Shown here: in pieces, positions 1 through 13,789 of the stretch | How the letters are laid out: each line of letters opens with the position of its first letter | Position numbering within the stretch: position 1 is the first letter of the stretch | Origin: Pempheris klunzingeri | Lineage: Eukaryota; Chordata; Actinopteri; Acropomatiformes; Pempheridae | DNA: 64,000 nt | Assembly (NCBI RefSeq): GCF_042242105.1 | Contig: NC_092030.1 | Span: 4,193,501-4,257,500, forward strand | Direction: 5' to 3' | Notes under the pieces: model-generated | Database searches by the model: none | What the model saw: only the letters and a program-made list of their open reading frames with translations | What the model was told of the DNA's origin: nothing | Program-made: the position numbers and the translations under genes

Positions 1-404
1 TAATATAAGGGTGGGTCTCCTCCAACTGTTTTCAGCCTTCTACAACACACTTTGCTCACCAAGGTTGTCAAGATATTTCTTTTTTTTTTGTTATTATGGG
101 GTTTTTTTTTTTGCTTTGACAGGGCAATTTGTCCTTGCAGTCTAAGGTTGATTTCAAGCCTGTAATTTGATTTTCTTCATCCAGATCAAAAGGAAAGATT
201 CACTTCTATCTCTTCGTTCTAGTCCATGTTGCTTCACACTGACGTCTTATGAATAAAGTAAGGTTTGTACACAAATGCACAAGTACAGAAAGGAAACTCG
301 TCATTCTATATGGAGCAGCACAGAATAACATTTATTCCAGAGACTGACAGCAAGTCATGCAGCACTTAACTGCTCTTTAAGACTTTGTTTCTTCCCTGGA
401 GAGC

Positions 405-640
405 TCACAAGAAAATGTGGTTATGAGTATCATAAGTTAAGACTGCAACATGACCTCGTCTCTCATATATCGGGTTAAACCAGTTCTGCATTTCCATGGT
501 AAAACTTAGATTTTGATTAACTACAGTACAGATCGGTTCCTTGACACTTGTGTTTGATAACATATAAACATCCACTGTGGCTGTGAGATTAAACCTAGAG
601 CCTCTTGTTCTTGGCATCCATGTAAGCATGAGGGTGTGCT
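405..640 (-). other. Weak candidate exon, Ig-like open frame
   Basis: The minus strand is open here and reads a tryptophan (LTWMP), then RFNLTATVDVYML, then a cysteine in ICTVVNQ. That spacing resembles the E-to-F strand part of a C-type Ig domain in B7/CD200-like surface proteins, where a 'FNVTSTL...C.V' pattern is usual. A possible acceptor (AAACAG on the minus strand) lies just upstream, but its pyrimidine tract is poor. I could not find a partner V-domain exon or an upstream cysteine. It may equally be a chance open frame. Confidence 0.2.
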
Positions 641-1292
641 GCCAAACAGATCATCTGTTTGTTTAAGCCATAAAATAAAACTTTTCATCAGAAGAACAAG
701 GTGTTACATTTGGCTCATGCAAGTGCTGTGAGGCTGCCAGCATCTAAACGATGGTGACAATGTATTTGGTGAAAAGCTGATTAACAGTGGTATAAGTGGA
801 TTTTAGATTGTAACCAACAGTGTGATTGTGGTGCATGATGGAGTCAAAACACCTGCATCTATTGTTTTCTATGCACACACACGGGCAGCATCCACTTCTG
901 TCCTATGAGCCAGCGTCAATTCAAAATCACTACCTAGAAACATTTCAGTTTTTATCACGATCACTCACCGTATGCATACTGCAATGACACTATTTTCTAT
1001 TTGCAGTTAATCAAGATTTCAAATGTTTAAAATAGTCAAACTTCATACAAACAAACAATACTTTAATATATATATATATATAATATAAAAATGATAAAAA
1101 AATCATGGAGCTGGTAACCACAGTTGCGTGGGTGAAAAATCACCTGACGTTAGTGTTCTAGGGTTAAGAGCAGAATACAAACACAGCACATTACTGCACC
1201 TAGATCGATCACTGGACAGTGGATTTCCAATAAAGGTTTTTCCATTGAGAAACACACTTAAACAAAACAAGGAACTGCAACTAATGATTACT

Positions 1293-1430
1293 TTCAATCA
1301 ATCAATCAATCAATCTTTATTCACATAGCGTCAATTCATAACAACGTTATCTCAAGACGCTTTCCATAAAGAGCAGGTCTAGACCAAACTCTTTAATAAG
1401 AGAGAGACCCAATGGTTCAGGAATTCAAAA
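1293..1430. repeat. Fish interspersed repeat fragment with AATC microsatellite
   Basis: An (AATC)n run is followed by 'tttattcacatagcgtcaa' and 'agagcaggtctagacca'. Strings of this kind recur widely in teleost genomes, near the 3' ends of non-LTR elements, and I recognise the type but cannot name the family. Only a partial copy is present, with no coding sequence. Confidence 0.5.
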
Positions 1431-4400
1431 TTAAGAATCAAAAATAAAAAATGTCAATTACACACACACACATATATATGTATATAATTAATGTCAGTAA
1501 TAAAATGTCACGTACCAGCTGATCCAGAGGGGGTCAGTGTTCCTATAGTCCTCTAGTCACTCTGAAAGTGATCCCAACACTATCGCTCAGCCCTGTTGTT
1601 GTGGTGAGTTAAGCGAAGATATATTTTTAGGTATTGGTACAGTTATCTTTCAAGGTGTACAGGCCTTATGGAACCCACAATGCCTCTTAGAGTCATATTG
1701 CCCAGGAGTGTACACAAAGTTCTACAAAACTTTATTGGGGAGCAGAGATAACCTCTACTTCCACTGGTGTCTTATGATGTAGCACGACAGTGTTACATTT
1801 GCCACTACTGCACTGTAACTTCACACTCAGCAATATCAAATCTCACTGACTCCTGTCTCCTTCACTTGCTTACATTCCTCCTCTTGTCCATTCCTTCCTA
1901 CATGTTTCCTAGGCGTTTTCACATACAGTACAGACTGTACCTGCAGCCTAGCTGGTGCACTATGAACCAGTGAGGTCCGAGTAGGATCATAAATGGAAAA
2001 CATGTTATATTATGTATTGTTTTTTTTAAATTGTGCTCAACACTCAAGAAATATCTTTTAGATATCAGCCTGAAAGATGGCATGAAAAAACGTTGCACCA
2101 GCAGTAACAGTGCACTCCAATGGCATCAAATAAAGAGTCATGGTATTAGAAAAAAAACAGAATGTCCACAGAAACTTCAAACTACTTGTGAAGCGTAATC
2201 CACCTCCCCCAGTCCACTTCTACAATAAATTGTCAAATATAATCTAGAACTAGAGGAACCGAAGGCCCACCATGAAAGTGTATGTATGGATTAACAACAG
2301 AAAGGTGGATTGTGCTGTCCATGTGCCCTGAAACAGTTTTTTGATGTATTTTATATGTTTCTGTGTGATTCCACTCCATGAATCTAAGCAGAATACTGTC
2401 AAGAAAGCTACAAACTGTTCTGAGCCACCTTTTAATTTCTGATACTCAGAAGATTTTGGCTGGAGAATTCTTTTAATAGAACGACATGTTACCATTACCT
2501 CAGTGTGTCCAGCTGTTGAATGAGCAGTAAATATTTGTTGATGGGCTTAAATGGGATTTTTTTTTTTGAATGAGTGCATATTGATTTAGATGCTTGTCTA
2601 AGAAGCCTAGTCTGATGCTAAATCCCAAGGCCACTTTTTTCCCCTGCAGTCTACTACTTTCAGTCCGTCTCGGTCGTACTTTTTTTCCCCCCACTCTGCA
2701 GTCAGTCCTTGGCTGCGGTTTCCAGTCCTCTCATGCCAAAACGTTCAAGGTTCAGCAAACATATTTCTACTATACTGTACTTTATTTCTACTATACTTTA
2801 TAATGCTTTCCCTCTCCCCTTTCCTTCTTCCCTCCACAGCATCAGAAAATGTAGGCTGCTTCTCCCTGTGCCTCCCTGCATCTTTCCTTCACTCCCATGA
2901 AATTTTTGTGTTCTATGAATTCCCATTCATTCTCTTATCTCGACCTCACCATCTTTAAAGGGATATTTTCGCCATCGCTGCCTGTGTTTTCCTGCACAGG
3001 CACTCTTTATTTTCCACTTCAAATGCCAGACAGTCCAAGGTCCACTAAACATATTTACACAAAGGCTTCAATTTCTCCTTCCCTCACACTTGAGAACAAT
3101 GGTGTTCCCTGAGAGCAAAGTTCTAATCTGTCCCTAAGCAACATGTTTCTGCTTGAGTTTCAGTTGACCTGTTGCATGGGTGTTTTTTTCAAATAGCTCT
3201 GCTGTGTTTGTACACTGGGTCTGCTCTAAGTGCGAGTGTTGCATTTGGTAAATGAGATGACAGAGGCATGTCTTGACTGTGATCGTGATCTCAGGTTCCA
3301 TCCAAAAATTTGGGGCTATTGCTGGCAGATGGCCATGTTAGGAGAACCATCACAGCAATATATTTTATCCCAAAGTGTTCTCCCTCAGTCAAGGGAAAAA
3401 ACCAAATCAGGAATCATGGCTTAGATACAGCATGTGCCAACTCTCTGCTTAGCTTTTGTGACTTGAGAATGCAGTATTCTTTGGCACATTTGCTTAAATG
3501 TTTGGGTTTTGAAGAAACACCAAAAGATAATTCCAAGTACATGTATGAAAAGTTTGAATGTTGCTGCAGCAGGCTGCAGGAGTGCTACTTCTTTGGTCCA
3601 ATCTACTGGACAGAGCAAATTGGAAGTTTTAAGACAATACTGAGGAGAGAAAAAAAATGAATGCTTTCTTTGATCATTACTGGGTAAGTTTAATCTAACT
3701 GCCGCACCGCAACTGGAATCTCTTCAAGCCTGACATTACCACAAACTTTCCTCAGCAGCTGGAGGAGGTCTTTCTGAAGCTAAATGTGAAAAACCACATT
3801 TTCATCCATAGTGGACTATGACACCTCTAAGGTACCAACGTGCCAGCACAATGGTTAGGAACAAAATTCTTTTCCTCACTAAGCCCACCAGTTACTGCTC
3901 TACTTGCTCAATGCAGCCTCCATGTTACACATTCTGACTGCCTATTGGAGGCTAACAATGTCAAGGACCACTATGAGCTTCTCAAATTTCAATACTCTTT
4001 CTTTCCATAGGTTGCGTGTGAGTGTGTGTGTGTGTGCAATCACAAGCTCATTCTGTGACTCACCCCCACCAAGCTCCTTTCTACTGTAACTCTTCCAGCA
4101 GGAACCAGAATAGACAGGGGAATGTGGCCATGGATATTGTCACTAGGAAGCACCCGTAATGCAAGAATTCCCACACGCAAAGAGATGCAAAACAGCAAGG
4201 ACCTAAACACACAATTTGTTCTTGAAAATACAATGACTCTTATTTTTGTTGATTTAGCAAATCCACATCAGAACCACAACGATGTGACTGAAAACAATTG
4301 AATAAAAAGAACATGCTGAAATTATGGGGGGAAAAAACATTCCTTTCAAGGCAACCGTAATAACAAGGTCAAGGGTGAAAGCCAAGGTGTCCTGGCAAGA

Positions 4401-7400
4401 GTAGGAAGGGGAAAATTAGAAACAGGAGTGCTAGGGAGATACAGAAGGAGAAGGGATTCATTTTTTCAAGAAGAAATACAGAGTTGATGATAAAAAGAAC
4501 TTCATGTTTAAAGGAGGTGTGCACACACTGATGATGAGTAATCCAATCCAAAAGGGCTCTCTATTAACCAGTCCTCTCTGTGGCAGCACAATCCCACACG
4601 GTGAGTCACTCATACTCTGGCATGCCACTGCACATTCAGTAAGCTTTACAAGAGAAGGACAGTGCAAGGGGAACAGACATAGAAAAGGAAAAAATGTGAG
4701 AGGGGGGGTAAAGAGAAGAAGAATGATACAAAAGAAAATTAACAGATAAACTGAGGTTGAGAGTTAAAAATGCAGAAAAACAGGCTAATAAAAACACAAA
4801 AATCTCTTAAGTCAGATTTAGGTCTATTCAGTCGTATTGACGGTTTTCTGTACACACGCTTAGACGCTCACTGTGTTGTTGTCCTGTGACAAAACAAATT
4901 AGTACAGGATGTCCTTTTATGAGGACAGGTCATTAGAGTTTATGTCATAAATTAAAGATTAACAAAGACTGATGCTTAGTTTACGCCACTGCCGACACAA
5001 TTTAGTCATCAGTGTGTACATCTGTGTCCACTGTGTGTGCCTTTGTGTGTACCTGTGCTCAAGACTGAGGAAATGATGACAAATTGAGGCATTAGCTAAC
5101 CAAAGTCATATAAGTGCATGTGTGTGTGTTTTAGTACGAGAGAATACAGCACGACTGTGTGTGTAAGAGTATGGGCTCTGTTTGTGTGTGTGTATGTGTG
5201 TCTGTGTACACACACATACGTGCACTAAACCAACAACATATGGAGGTCAAGCCAAGATGGTGGGGGCGGACTACAATGGCTCTGGTGTTTACTCCGGTCA
5301 CTATGGCAACCCCTGCACACCCTGTCCGTCTGACCTTTCCAGGCGATAACAACACCGACTGATGTGTGTGTATGTGTTGTATTTCCATATGTGAAGCTCC
5401 TCTGTACACGCTCCACATGTGTAGTGTGACATAGGGACACATGCAGTGTTTACACGCATGCACATCAGTGAAATAAGGGAGGGAAGGAGATAAGCTGTAT
5501 TTAGAAAATAGCTGTTGACTCTTTGTGCAGTATAAATACTGTATAGTATGTTTTGTTGTTACCCCTTAAAAATGACCTTTTTCTCTTTCCCAGACCATTT
5601 CCCTGATGACACTGAACGCCATTTTACATTTGACTGCTGCCAATTTAATTTAGCTGTTTTGGCTGCTATTTTAATTCCCTTCCTTACCCTTCATCTCTTT
5701 CCCTCTTTGTACCTTACTGACATATTTTACTGTGCAGCATTGAGCCTAAGCGCCAGCTCTGGACTACATGCCTATCGTCCCATCAGGGAGGTGTTAACAC
5801 ATGAGAAATGAAGCAAAGATTGGCAGCCACACATGAAAACAAGAGATGACATTGTCACAAGAGATCACAATGGCTCATTTAGTCCTGAGCCCAACACACA
5901 TTTTCCATTTGCTCAGGAGAGTTCATTGTCAAGCACACCAACAAACAGGTGTCCAAACACGCTACATTACAAAATAGTACATATCTACTTTCTTTTTTAA
6001 AAATAATGAAAAAATCAATTTCTAGAGATTTTTTTTGCCAAGTTAAATATTAACATATGTCTTTTTTTTTAAGCAAATACAACTTCTATTTCTTCACTCT
6101 TTTTATTTCCCCACTTAACTACATATGCCTCAGTGGAAGAATTAAGCACGAAGAAAGACCAACGTGTCCATGCTGAGCCTGGTCACCTTGCAGGATAATC
6201 TGATGAACACTTGGGCCTAATGTTTGGTGTTTTTCCAAACTGCTCCATTTGGACGCCACAGTCTGGCACATTCAGTGTAAGGCAACACGAAAACTGATCA
6301 ACCGAGTGAGCTGACAGCAATCCAAGCAACAGCTAATGAGTGTTTCAATCAAAGAGGAAGAAAGCCACAGACAGCAAAGATAACAGAGAGAAAGATAAGC
6401 GTTATTAGTATCCAGTAGGCAGAGGCAGAGAGAGGTTGAGTCAGGCTCTGAAATCAAAATCATCTAATGTGGACAGGTCAAGAGTGCACATGAGATAAGG
6501 AAACAGTTGAAGTGGAAAAATGAGAGGTCGTGCTCTTGAGGAGGACAAGAAAAGACGATAAGCAGAGGAAATCTGTTACCAAGGGGGGCAAAGCTTCACT
6601 GGAAATATCTGTCAAGCTAGGAAGGAGATACAGACAAAGGTCAGAGACAAAGAAAGAAGATATGCACAACATGTTATACACACTTGCAAGGCTTCCATTA
6701 AGATTTCTGACTAAGGCTAAGGCTCCGACTTCAAACATACGCTGTTTATTAGTGTTCCTTAACTCAAACAAAGCAATGACCCTGGGTTGGGCAATCACTC
6801 AATATTATTATTTATCTGCTTTCTGCCAACTCTTAATAATAACAATATGGTAATATTATAATGCGTGTTATTTAAATGTTGTCTGTTGGCTACAGCAGGA
6901 ACAATGCACAATATAATGGAGGATTTTGACACTAGCCATTATAAAGACTGCAAGGTTAAATATATAAAAGGTGGACTTCTGCAATAACTCCAACCATGAT
7001 TAATGGAAGATAGTTTGGCCTGTACAAATACTTTAAACCATGGTTAGCACTGAAAACAGAAAAACAGACCCTACAGAATCGAAACCTTGCCAGCCCTATC
7101 TAGCGGTCGGGCTGCTGGTCGAGCTGCTAGGCCTACTTCCAACTTTTGACCAAGCCTAAACACACAAGGAGTAATGGCTGCCATGTGTGTACAGAGATAG
7201 CACCCAGCCAATCCACAGACCAAGGTCTGAGTGTGTGTCAGGGAGAGAGTGTGTAAGCAAGAGACAGTGTGAGTGAGAATATTGTTTAAATAATTATATG
7301 TTAAGCAATCAGAAAATACAAAACAGCTTTGGACTCGACAGCAGAATTTTCCATCAATTTGTTAGTTCTTTCAAAAAGTAAAAATATCACTTGGTGTGTG

Positions 7401-7836
7401 AGTGCCTGGCACAAGTATCACAAACCTGTACTGTGCCGCGCGTGTGCGTGTGTTGGGGGGGGCTGTACCTTGGCCTTAGCTCTACAACGCTGGAATTTCC
7501 TCCAGCTCTGCCGCCAGGGCAAGATGGCTACCATATGCCAGCTATTCACACACAGACAAACACACACACACAGATGAATGGAGACCACAATCCAGCTTGC
7601 ATACAAGTTTGTAATACTGAAGCCAGACTCACGTATAAACAAACATGTACTGAAAAGCAGAATGGGGTGAGGGATAAACTAAACACACACACACACAAAA
7701 TCACACACATATCCCTTTGTCTGTTACACCAACATAAATGTATACAGGTACATTTGTGTTTGTGATCGTGCACATGCATGTGTATAAAAGATTGTAAATC
7801 CATGGGAATTCTACATGGAGAACTGAATGTTTTACC

Positions 7837-7837
<1 letters not shown>

Positions 7838-7875
<38 letters not shown>
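7838..7875. repeat. CA dinucleotide microsatellite
   Basis: Pure CA run of about 37 bp in non-coding sequence. Shorter CA or TG runs lie nearby (about 7563-7573 and 7684-7698). Confidence 0.95.
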
Positions 7876-7877
<2 letters not shown>

Positions 7878-10800
7878 ATCTCTGATTTGTCCTGTTTCAA
7901 CAGTTCTGTTATGCAACGGATATCCTGCTGGGTTCACTAAAGCTTTTACAGTTTGATGACAAATCAAGAATTAAGAAGAATGCCAACCCATTCTTGCTGC
8001 TGTTAATTTCCTTTCATCTCTACTATGTCAATATTTCTCTTACAAGAAAAACTATTTGAAGAAGTAATTTGGGGCTCTGGGAAATTGTTTCACTATTTTC
8101 TGACATTTTATAGACCAGAATATAGTAAATTGCAGCCATAAAAACCAAATACCAAATTGTACTAGGTGGCATCATTTGAAATAAAAAAATTAAAATAATT
8201 TCAGAGCTCATTATTTAAATGTAACTTTCATCCAAACATCAGTTCCACATTGAAATCCATTTGGAACTTGCCAGAATGGGCCAATGTTTTTGCAAGGAAA
8301 CAAGGAAGTATGGAAATGAAATGAGCCATTGATAAATGAAGACCAACAAAAGTTTAGCTGATGTTGGAAGTTCTCAGCCAAGCCTGTTGATCATTTCTCT
8401 GGTAGTTCCTCTTTCCTCTGTAGGAAATGAGTGGACATTTGGTGACTTATTACATTTTGCAGAGTTAAAGAGTTATGCCTAAAGATATGTGATGATGTAG
8501 AGGGAAGAGTTGAAAAAAGGTGTGAACTGTACTCGATTACAACGCTTAACCCCAACCACAGACGGGCAACCTTCAATCTCCTGCATGGTGCAAGTGTGAG
8601 GCGCTTATATTCAACTGCTTAGGAGGGGTCTTTGAAAAATGAGCACTTCATGTTGCCAGACAGTGACATAATAAACACCATGTAAACATCACCAGAGCCA
8701 CAGTGCTAAAGAAAACGAAAGATCTGAAGAGTCACACTGCCAGCCACAGAGGATCGGAGCAAAATCTCCTGACAAAATAGAAACCTGGCAGAGGAAACAT
8801 GAATTAAAGAACCTGCAGCAGGATGTAACATTTGTCATATTATTACTGTAAAACTGCACCAAAAGAGCAAATGTTTAACACAAAATTGAGTTTATATGCA
8901 AAGAAACCTATAACAATAGAACAACTTTAATGACGTGACAAGAACAACAACCCCACATCCAAATTAATCATTCAGCCGACCTCTTAAGTCACCTAGTGGC
9001 ATCTATGTACTCAACAAACATTACCAATACTGCTTCACGAATTAGCTGAGGAGGCTTAGTCATTTCTACCAGAATGGGCCTCAGCATGGTGAGGCCTATG
9101 GAAAGGCATAGTATGCTCAGTTCAGATGATGTACAAGATGACACATTTTTCTTGCAAGGTAGTGGAGAACAGTTTTTTTTTTTCTTCACAGATTACAAAA
9201 CAATGTTTGCTTACTTTTGTGCCCTATAGAGAACTTTTAAGAGAACGTTAATTTGAGCGAGATGTCCAACTTTTTTCTTTCGCTCAGTAAACAGCTTCAT
9301 AAATTGCATTTATAACAACTTATATAAGACGAGACGTTTTGTTCCAGCTCAGTGCCTCTAGCAGTCTTGCAAGACAGCCAAAGCACCACAAACAGAGTGG
9401 CCAAACAGATGTTCTCCTGGACAACCTCTTGGCTGCTCACATGAGCTGTGGCAAACCTTCCTCCACAGGTGTAGCGGTCACAAAATTCATGGCTCAATGG
9501 GTATCACAGTTTTAGGGTCAACCTGTGCCACACACTGCTTGTACACTCTGAGATGAATGACTAAGAGCTTTCACACCAAAATGCAACATTTATTTTTTGC
9601 GTCCCTGATTTTTTGAGTTATATAAGGTGATCACAGTTTAGGATACCGTTTTTACACTGATGTTTTAAATTATATTCTCCATCCTATTAATCCATGTTGT
9701 GTAACCCAAGTGTGCTTGTACATTATCCATTATCTTTTTTGACATAACTACTTTTGCATAAAGCGATGCTGTCGGAAATGTAGTGTGGCTATTCCCAGGC
9801 TCTGAAGGCACATTTGAATAGCTCTGGAAACCCCTCCCCCCACACCTTGTTCAACATTTGCTGCACAATTTCTGTCCATTTTCTTTCCAAACTGACAATC
9901 CAACATTCACACCCACTTCACCCTGTGATTGGCCAGACGTGTGTAGGTGAGAAAGTAAACTGGGCTTCAACTTTTCTCTTAAGCTCTGCTCTTCCATTTG
10001 TTACACAACTACTTAAGGCACTTTTTGTGTGTCCAACCCAGTACAACACCATGACTGCCCTCCAAGAAACACCCCAATACACGACTACATCCAAATACAA
10101 GCTGTAAATGATAGGAGAGGCTCTTCCAGCTCTGGTTTCAAATTGCTATTCACCAAACAGAAGATGCTAGCTGCACTAGTGGGATTAATTGTAGTAGCAC
10201 AGTTTGGCTAACAGTAAACTGCACTTGAGGCTCTTTCACAAAGACTGAGGTGCAGTTAATTAGGACTAAGAATGTTAACCAAACCAGATATAGAAAAGCA
10301 AAAGCTCTGGTGACATCTGTTTACAAGCTCCAGTTGTCTTGTAAATGTATAAAATAAATCTAAATGAACCAAGAACAAAAAGGTGACCGAGGAAAGTTTT
10401 CCACAAACAAAATCTGTGAAAGTGATCTCACCTCTCAACATGTTTGGCTGTGTTTAACTATGCTTAACTGTTTGGACTATGTTCAACTGGAGTCAGCTGG
10501 CAGCACCAGAATATTACCGTAAACCGCAGCACTTTATAACTGTGGTTTGGAAAATTCCATAGCGATACTGTCCTGGTTAAGACTCCCAGTCATCTGTATA
10601 CTGACCTACACATGTGCCAATGCATTTACCACCATGTTCTGACTAATTTCTGTCTAGTGTGTGACTGCATTTATGTGATCATGTATGTTCTTATATCATG
10701 AGTTTAACTTATGCTGTTTGGTTCAGTCCCTGAAATGCAGCAGAATGGTTTGAATCAGTGCTGCTGGTAGCCAGAAGAAGATGATGGCCCAACAAACATC

Positions 10801-11245
10801 TGCTTTGTATGAGCCAATGACAGGCTCTTTAAACATACACCCACCTACCCACCCACATCTGCTCTCTGTTATCCAACAAGGCCTTACACACAGACAGACA
10901 CAGCCACAGGCACATACACAGACACACATACACAAATCTTTGTGTGATCAATTACTGGCCCGGCACAGCCAGCACTTCATCAGAAACAGAAAAAGAAACA
11001 AAGACAGTCAAAGACCAAAGACGGAGAGGAGGCACATCAAAAAGAAGGGTTTGTGACACTACGACACGTTTTGTCTATAATCTACTTAGTATTGTGGAAC
11101 TGTGATTCTATTGCTAAAACAACTGCATATGCTTTCTTTGTTAACCAAACAAAAAGCTCAATTGTAACCGCAATAGTTAGATCAGCCATGTGTCAGCTGA
11201 TGGCTTCTTGTCAGAGCCGTAAAAAAACCCAACATCAAATGCATG

Positions 11246-11246
<1 letters not shown>

Positions 11247-11300
<54 letters not shown>
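11247..11300. repeat. CA dinucleotide microsatellite
   Basis: Pure CA run of about 54 bp. Open frames reading HTHTHT or CVCVCV through it are artefacts. Confidence 0.95.
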
Positions 11301-11301
<1 letters not shown>

Positions 11302-11417
11302 CTGATGATAGCTGTACCAAACTCCAAGTCAATAAGCCAGCAGGTTGACCAGCCAACTAACTCTGCCCAGTTCTGCTTTGCCGCACTCCTCTGATGATCT
11401 GCAGTATGAGTTTGTGT

Positions 11418-11422
<5 letters not shown>

Positions 11423-11460
<38 letters not shown>
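11423..11460. repeat. TG microsatellite with CG-rich core
   Basis: A TG run passing into GCGCGCG and back to GTGTG. It is an alternating purine-pyrimidine tract of the kind able to form left-handed DNA. It lies about 120 bp from the CA run at 11247-11300, so the two could pair as an imperfect inverted repeat. Confidence 0.9.
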
Positions 11461-11980
11461 CAAATACGCGTCCATGTACAATTGACTGGCGCCATGCTAC
11501 TGCTGGGAGCAATTATAAAGACATGAAACAGATAGCTGGAGATCGCTGTTTTATGCAACACTGAGTAGAGACACATATGAAGATACACAAAAATATGATC
11601 AACTGGGTTGTCTTTCAATATAATACGGTCACATGTTCACATTGGCAGTTTGTCATTACAATAAGTTCAAACACAAAGCATCCTTTAATGTCAGACAGCG
11701 CCTGTCATGCTCCAATAAAGTGTCCAGTGAAGAAAAAAAAGACAGCTGAAATACTTAAAAACACATTATCCTCTCTTTGAGCCTTGATTGACGCAATTTG
11801 TGCAGAAAAAAAATCGTAGTAGCCTGATTGATTCTGAAAATAACAACATGTGGCATTCCCATTCCTCCAAGACATGAAGTGACTATACCATAAGCCTGTT
11901 AAACTCTAAAGAGTTACGTGGGAAAGATTGAAAAATAGATTAATATAAAGACTTTTTCTTCATGTCACCATATTGGATGT

Positions 11981-11989
<9 letters not shown>

Positions 11990-12016
<27 letters not shown>
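11990..12016. repeat. TG dinucleotide microsatellite
   Basis: TG run of about 27 bp in non-coding sequence, followed about 180 bp later by a CA run. Confidence 0.9.
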
Positions 12017-12192
12017 TGGGTTATGTATGTTTGACTTTCACCGACAGATGACCTTTAACACAAAGAGCTTTCACCATGTGTTCAGCAGGAAGGAAAAACA
12101 TGGGAAACATATACACCGCGCACACACACCGGCCCCTTCAACCCAATTCCACCCACACATACACACACACACTTTGACTTGACTGTCCTGCT

Positions 12193-12193
<1 letters not shown>

Positions 12194-12240
<47 letters not shown>
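12194..12240. repeat. CA dinucleotide microsatellite
   Basis: CA run of about 46 bp. No gene context could be assigned. Confidence 0.95.
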
Positions 12241-12242
<2 letters not shown>

Positions 12243-13761
12243 CCCCTGTTAGCTAGAACGATGAGTCACTCTGCTGGGAACTCCATGCTTTGCCCATTAC
12301 TACCGACTGGCTGGCTGACTGACTGTCCTAACATGTTGAGAAAAAGAGGAAGTAAGTTTAGTATGTAACAGAATGGAAAAGAAACAGGTAGATGAGACAA
12401 CAAGATATATGTGGACCTACTGAGATTGGAAAAAAGGTGAGACAGGAGCTGAGTCAAACGTGTGTTAAACAGTGAGAGACAGAGTGACCACAGACAGTGA
12501 AATTATCTGTCCTTAATCTACCTCATTGGTTGTTCAACTATACACAAGTGCACAGTGAAACAGTGAGTTTAACTTCCAGTCACAGCACACTGCAAACCAG
12601 AGGAAAAAACAATCCTATGAGAGCATAAAAATGGGAAAGCCATGCTTTCTTGATTACTACTGTCTGACTGTCTGTTCAAAAATGCTGCTGGAAACAAAAG
12701 ACAGAGATACAGAATAATCTTCAAGCAATCCACATTTTCATATTGGAAAATATCCATCCTGCTAGTCACAAATTTATATAAACACATCATTACACTCAAT
12801 GTATACACAGTTCATAAAAACATTTACACCCAGATGTTCCAAAGTAAACACATGGCGGGTCGTTCATGGTCATAATCTAATGGCAAACAGGAACTGATAC
12901 ATTTTATATGTCCAGTGTGTTCGGAATAAATACGGAACTACTGAGTGACCAATGATATCTGAGATGCATGAACATATTTTTCATTTAACCGAAGAGCTGG
13001 CAAAAGACAAAGACCTCGTTTAAGAGACCTACAAGGCCCTTACCTTAACTCTCTACACCTGGCAGAATTTGGATTAAATCAAGAGCAATCTGCTCAAAGA
13101 ATAAATCAAGATTATGAATCTGACCTGTTCTTCACTTGCTGGTAAGTATGTGATGCATTGAGATTTCACACCGACACAGAGACAAAAACTAAAAGCAACC
13201 TAAGCTAATGAGCTCTTAGCGCCAAAGGACGCAATCAAAACCAAATGGAAACATCGGGGGAAAAGGAGAAATCTTGTGGATTACCCACTTTGGTACATAT
13301 TGTGCTGTTATGTTTATAGTTATGATACGTCACATGTTTTCTCTTCTCAACTGGGTGAACACAAAAATAAGTTATAAGCATGAACTACTATCATCTCACC
13401 ACAGGGAGTAATTTCCTCCATGTGATTTGCTCTTTCTAAATCCTACATTCTACATTTGGGATTTGCTCATTTTTCATTCATTGCAGATTGAGTAATGGAA
13501 CTGAAAGTGAGAGAGAAATAGAGGGAACGGGGATAGAAAAGGACAGGGGAAGAAGAGGGAGCAAAAATGAAAGGAAGAGGAGGAGATGAGAGGGGCAGAA
13601 AAAAGCAAAGAGAAAAGCAGAACAACTGCACATTGTAGAGTACAATGTACTGAAGGCAAGCTTGTATAGTAGAGACATAATCTTATTTTCATTGCTTCTG
13701 ACATTTTTGTGGCGCCAAAATCCCAAAGCAATTCAGATGCAGGCCCATGCACTTGAAAAAA

Positions 13762-13789
13762 CAGTGCTAGCCTACACAAGCTAGCACTG
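13762..13789. repeat. Perfect 10-bp inverted repeat, 8-nt loop
   Basis: The arms CAGTGCTAGC and GCTAGCACTG are exact reverse complements separated by CTACACAA. Both arms contain an NheI-like GCTAGC. No promoter or gene end is visible beside it, so function is unknown; chance is possible in 64 kb. Confidence 0.7.

Noticed and set aside
13000..13146. Plus-strand open stretch (HLAEFGLNQEQSAQRINQ) ending at a strong gtaagt donor
   Set aside because: No recognisable family, no upstream or downstream partner exon and no start; a good donor alone is common by chance.
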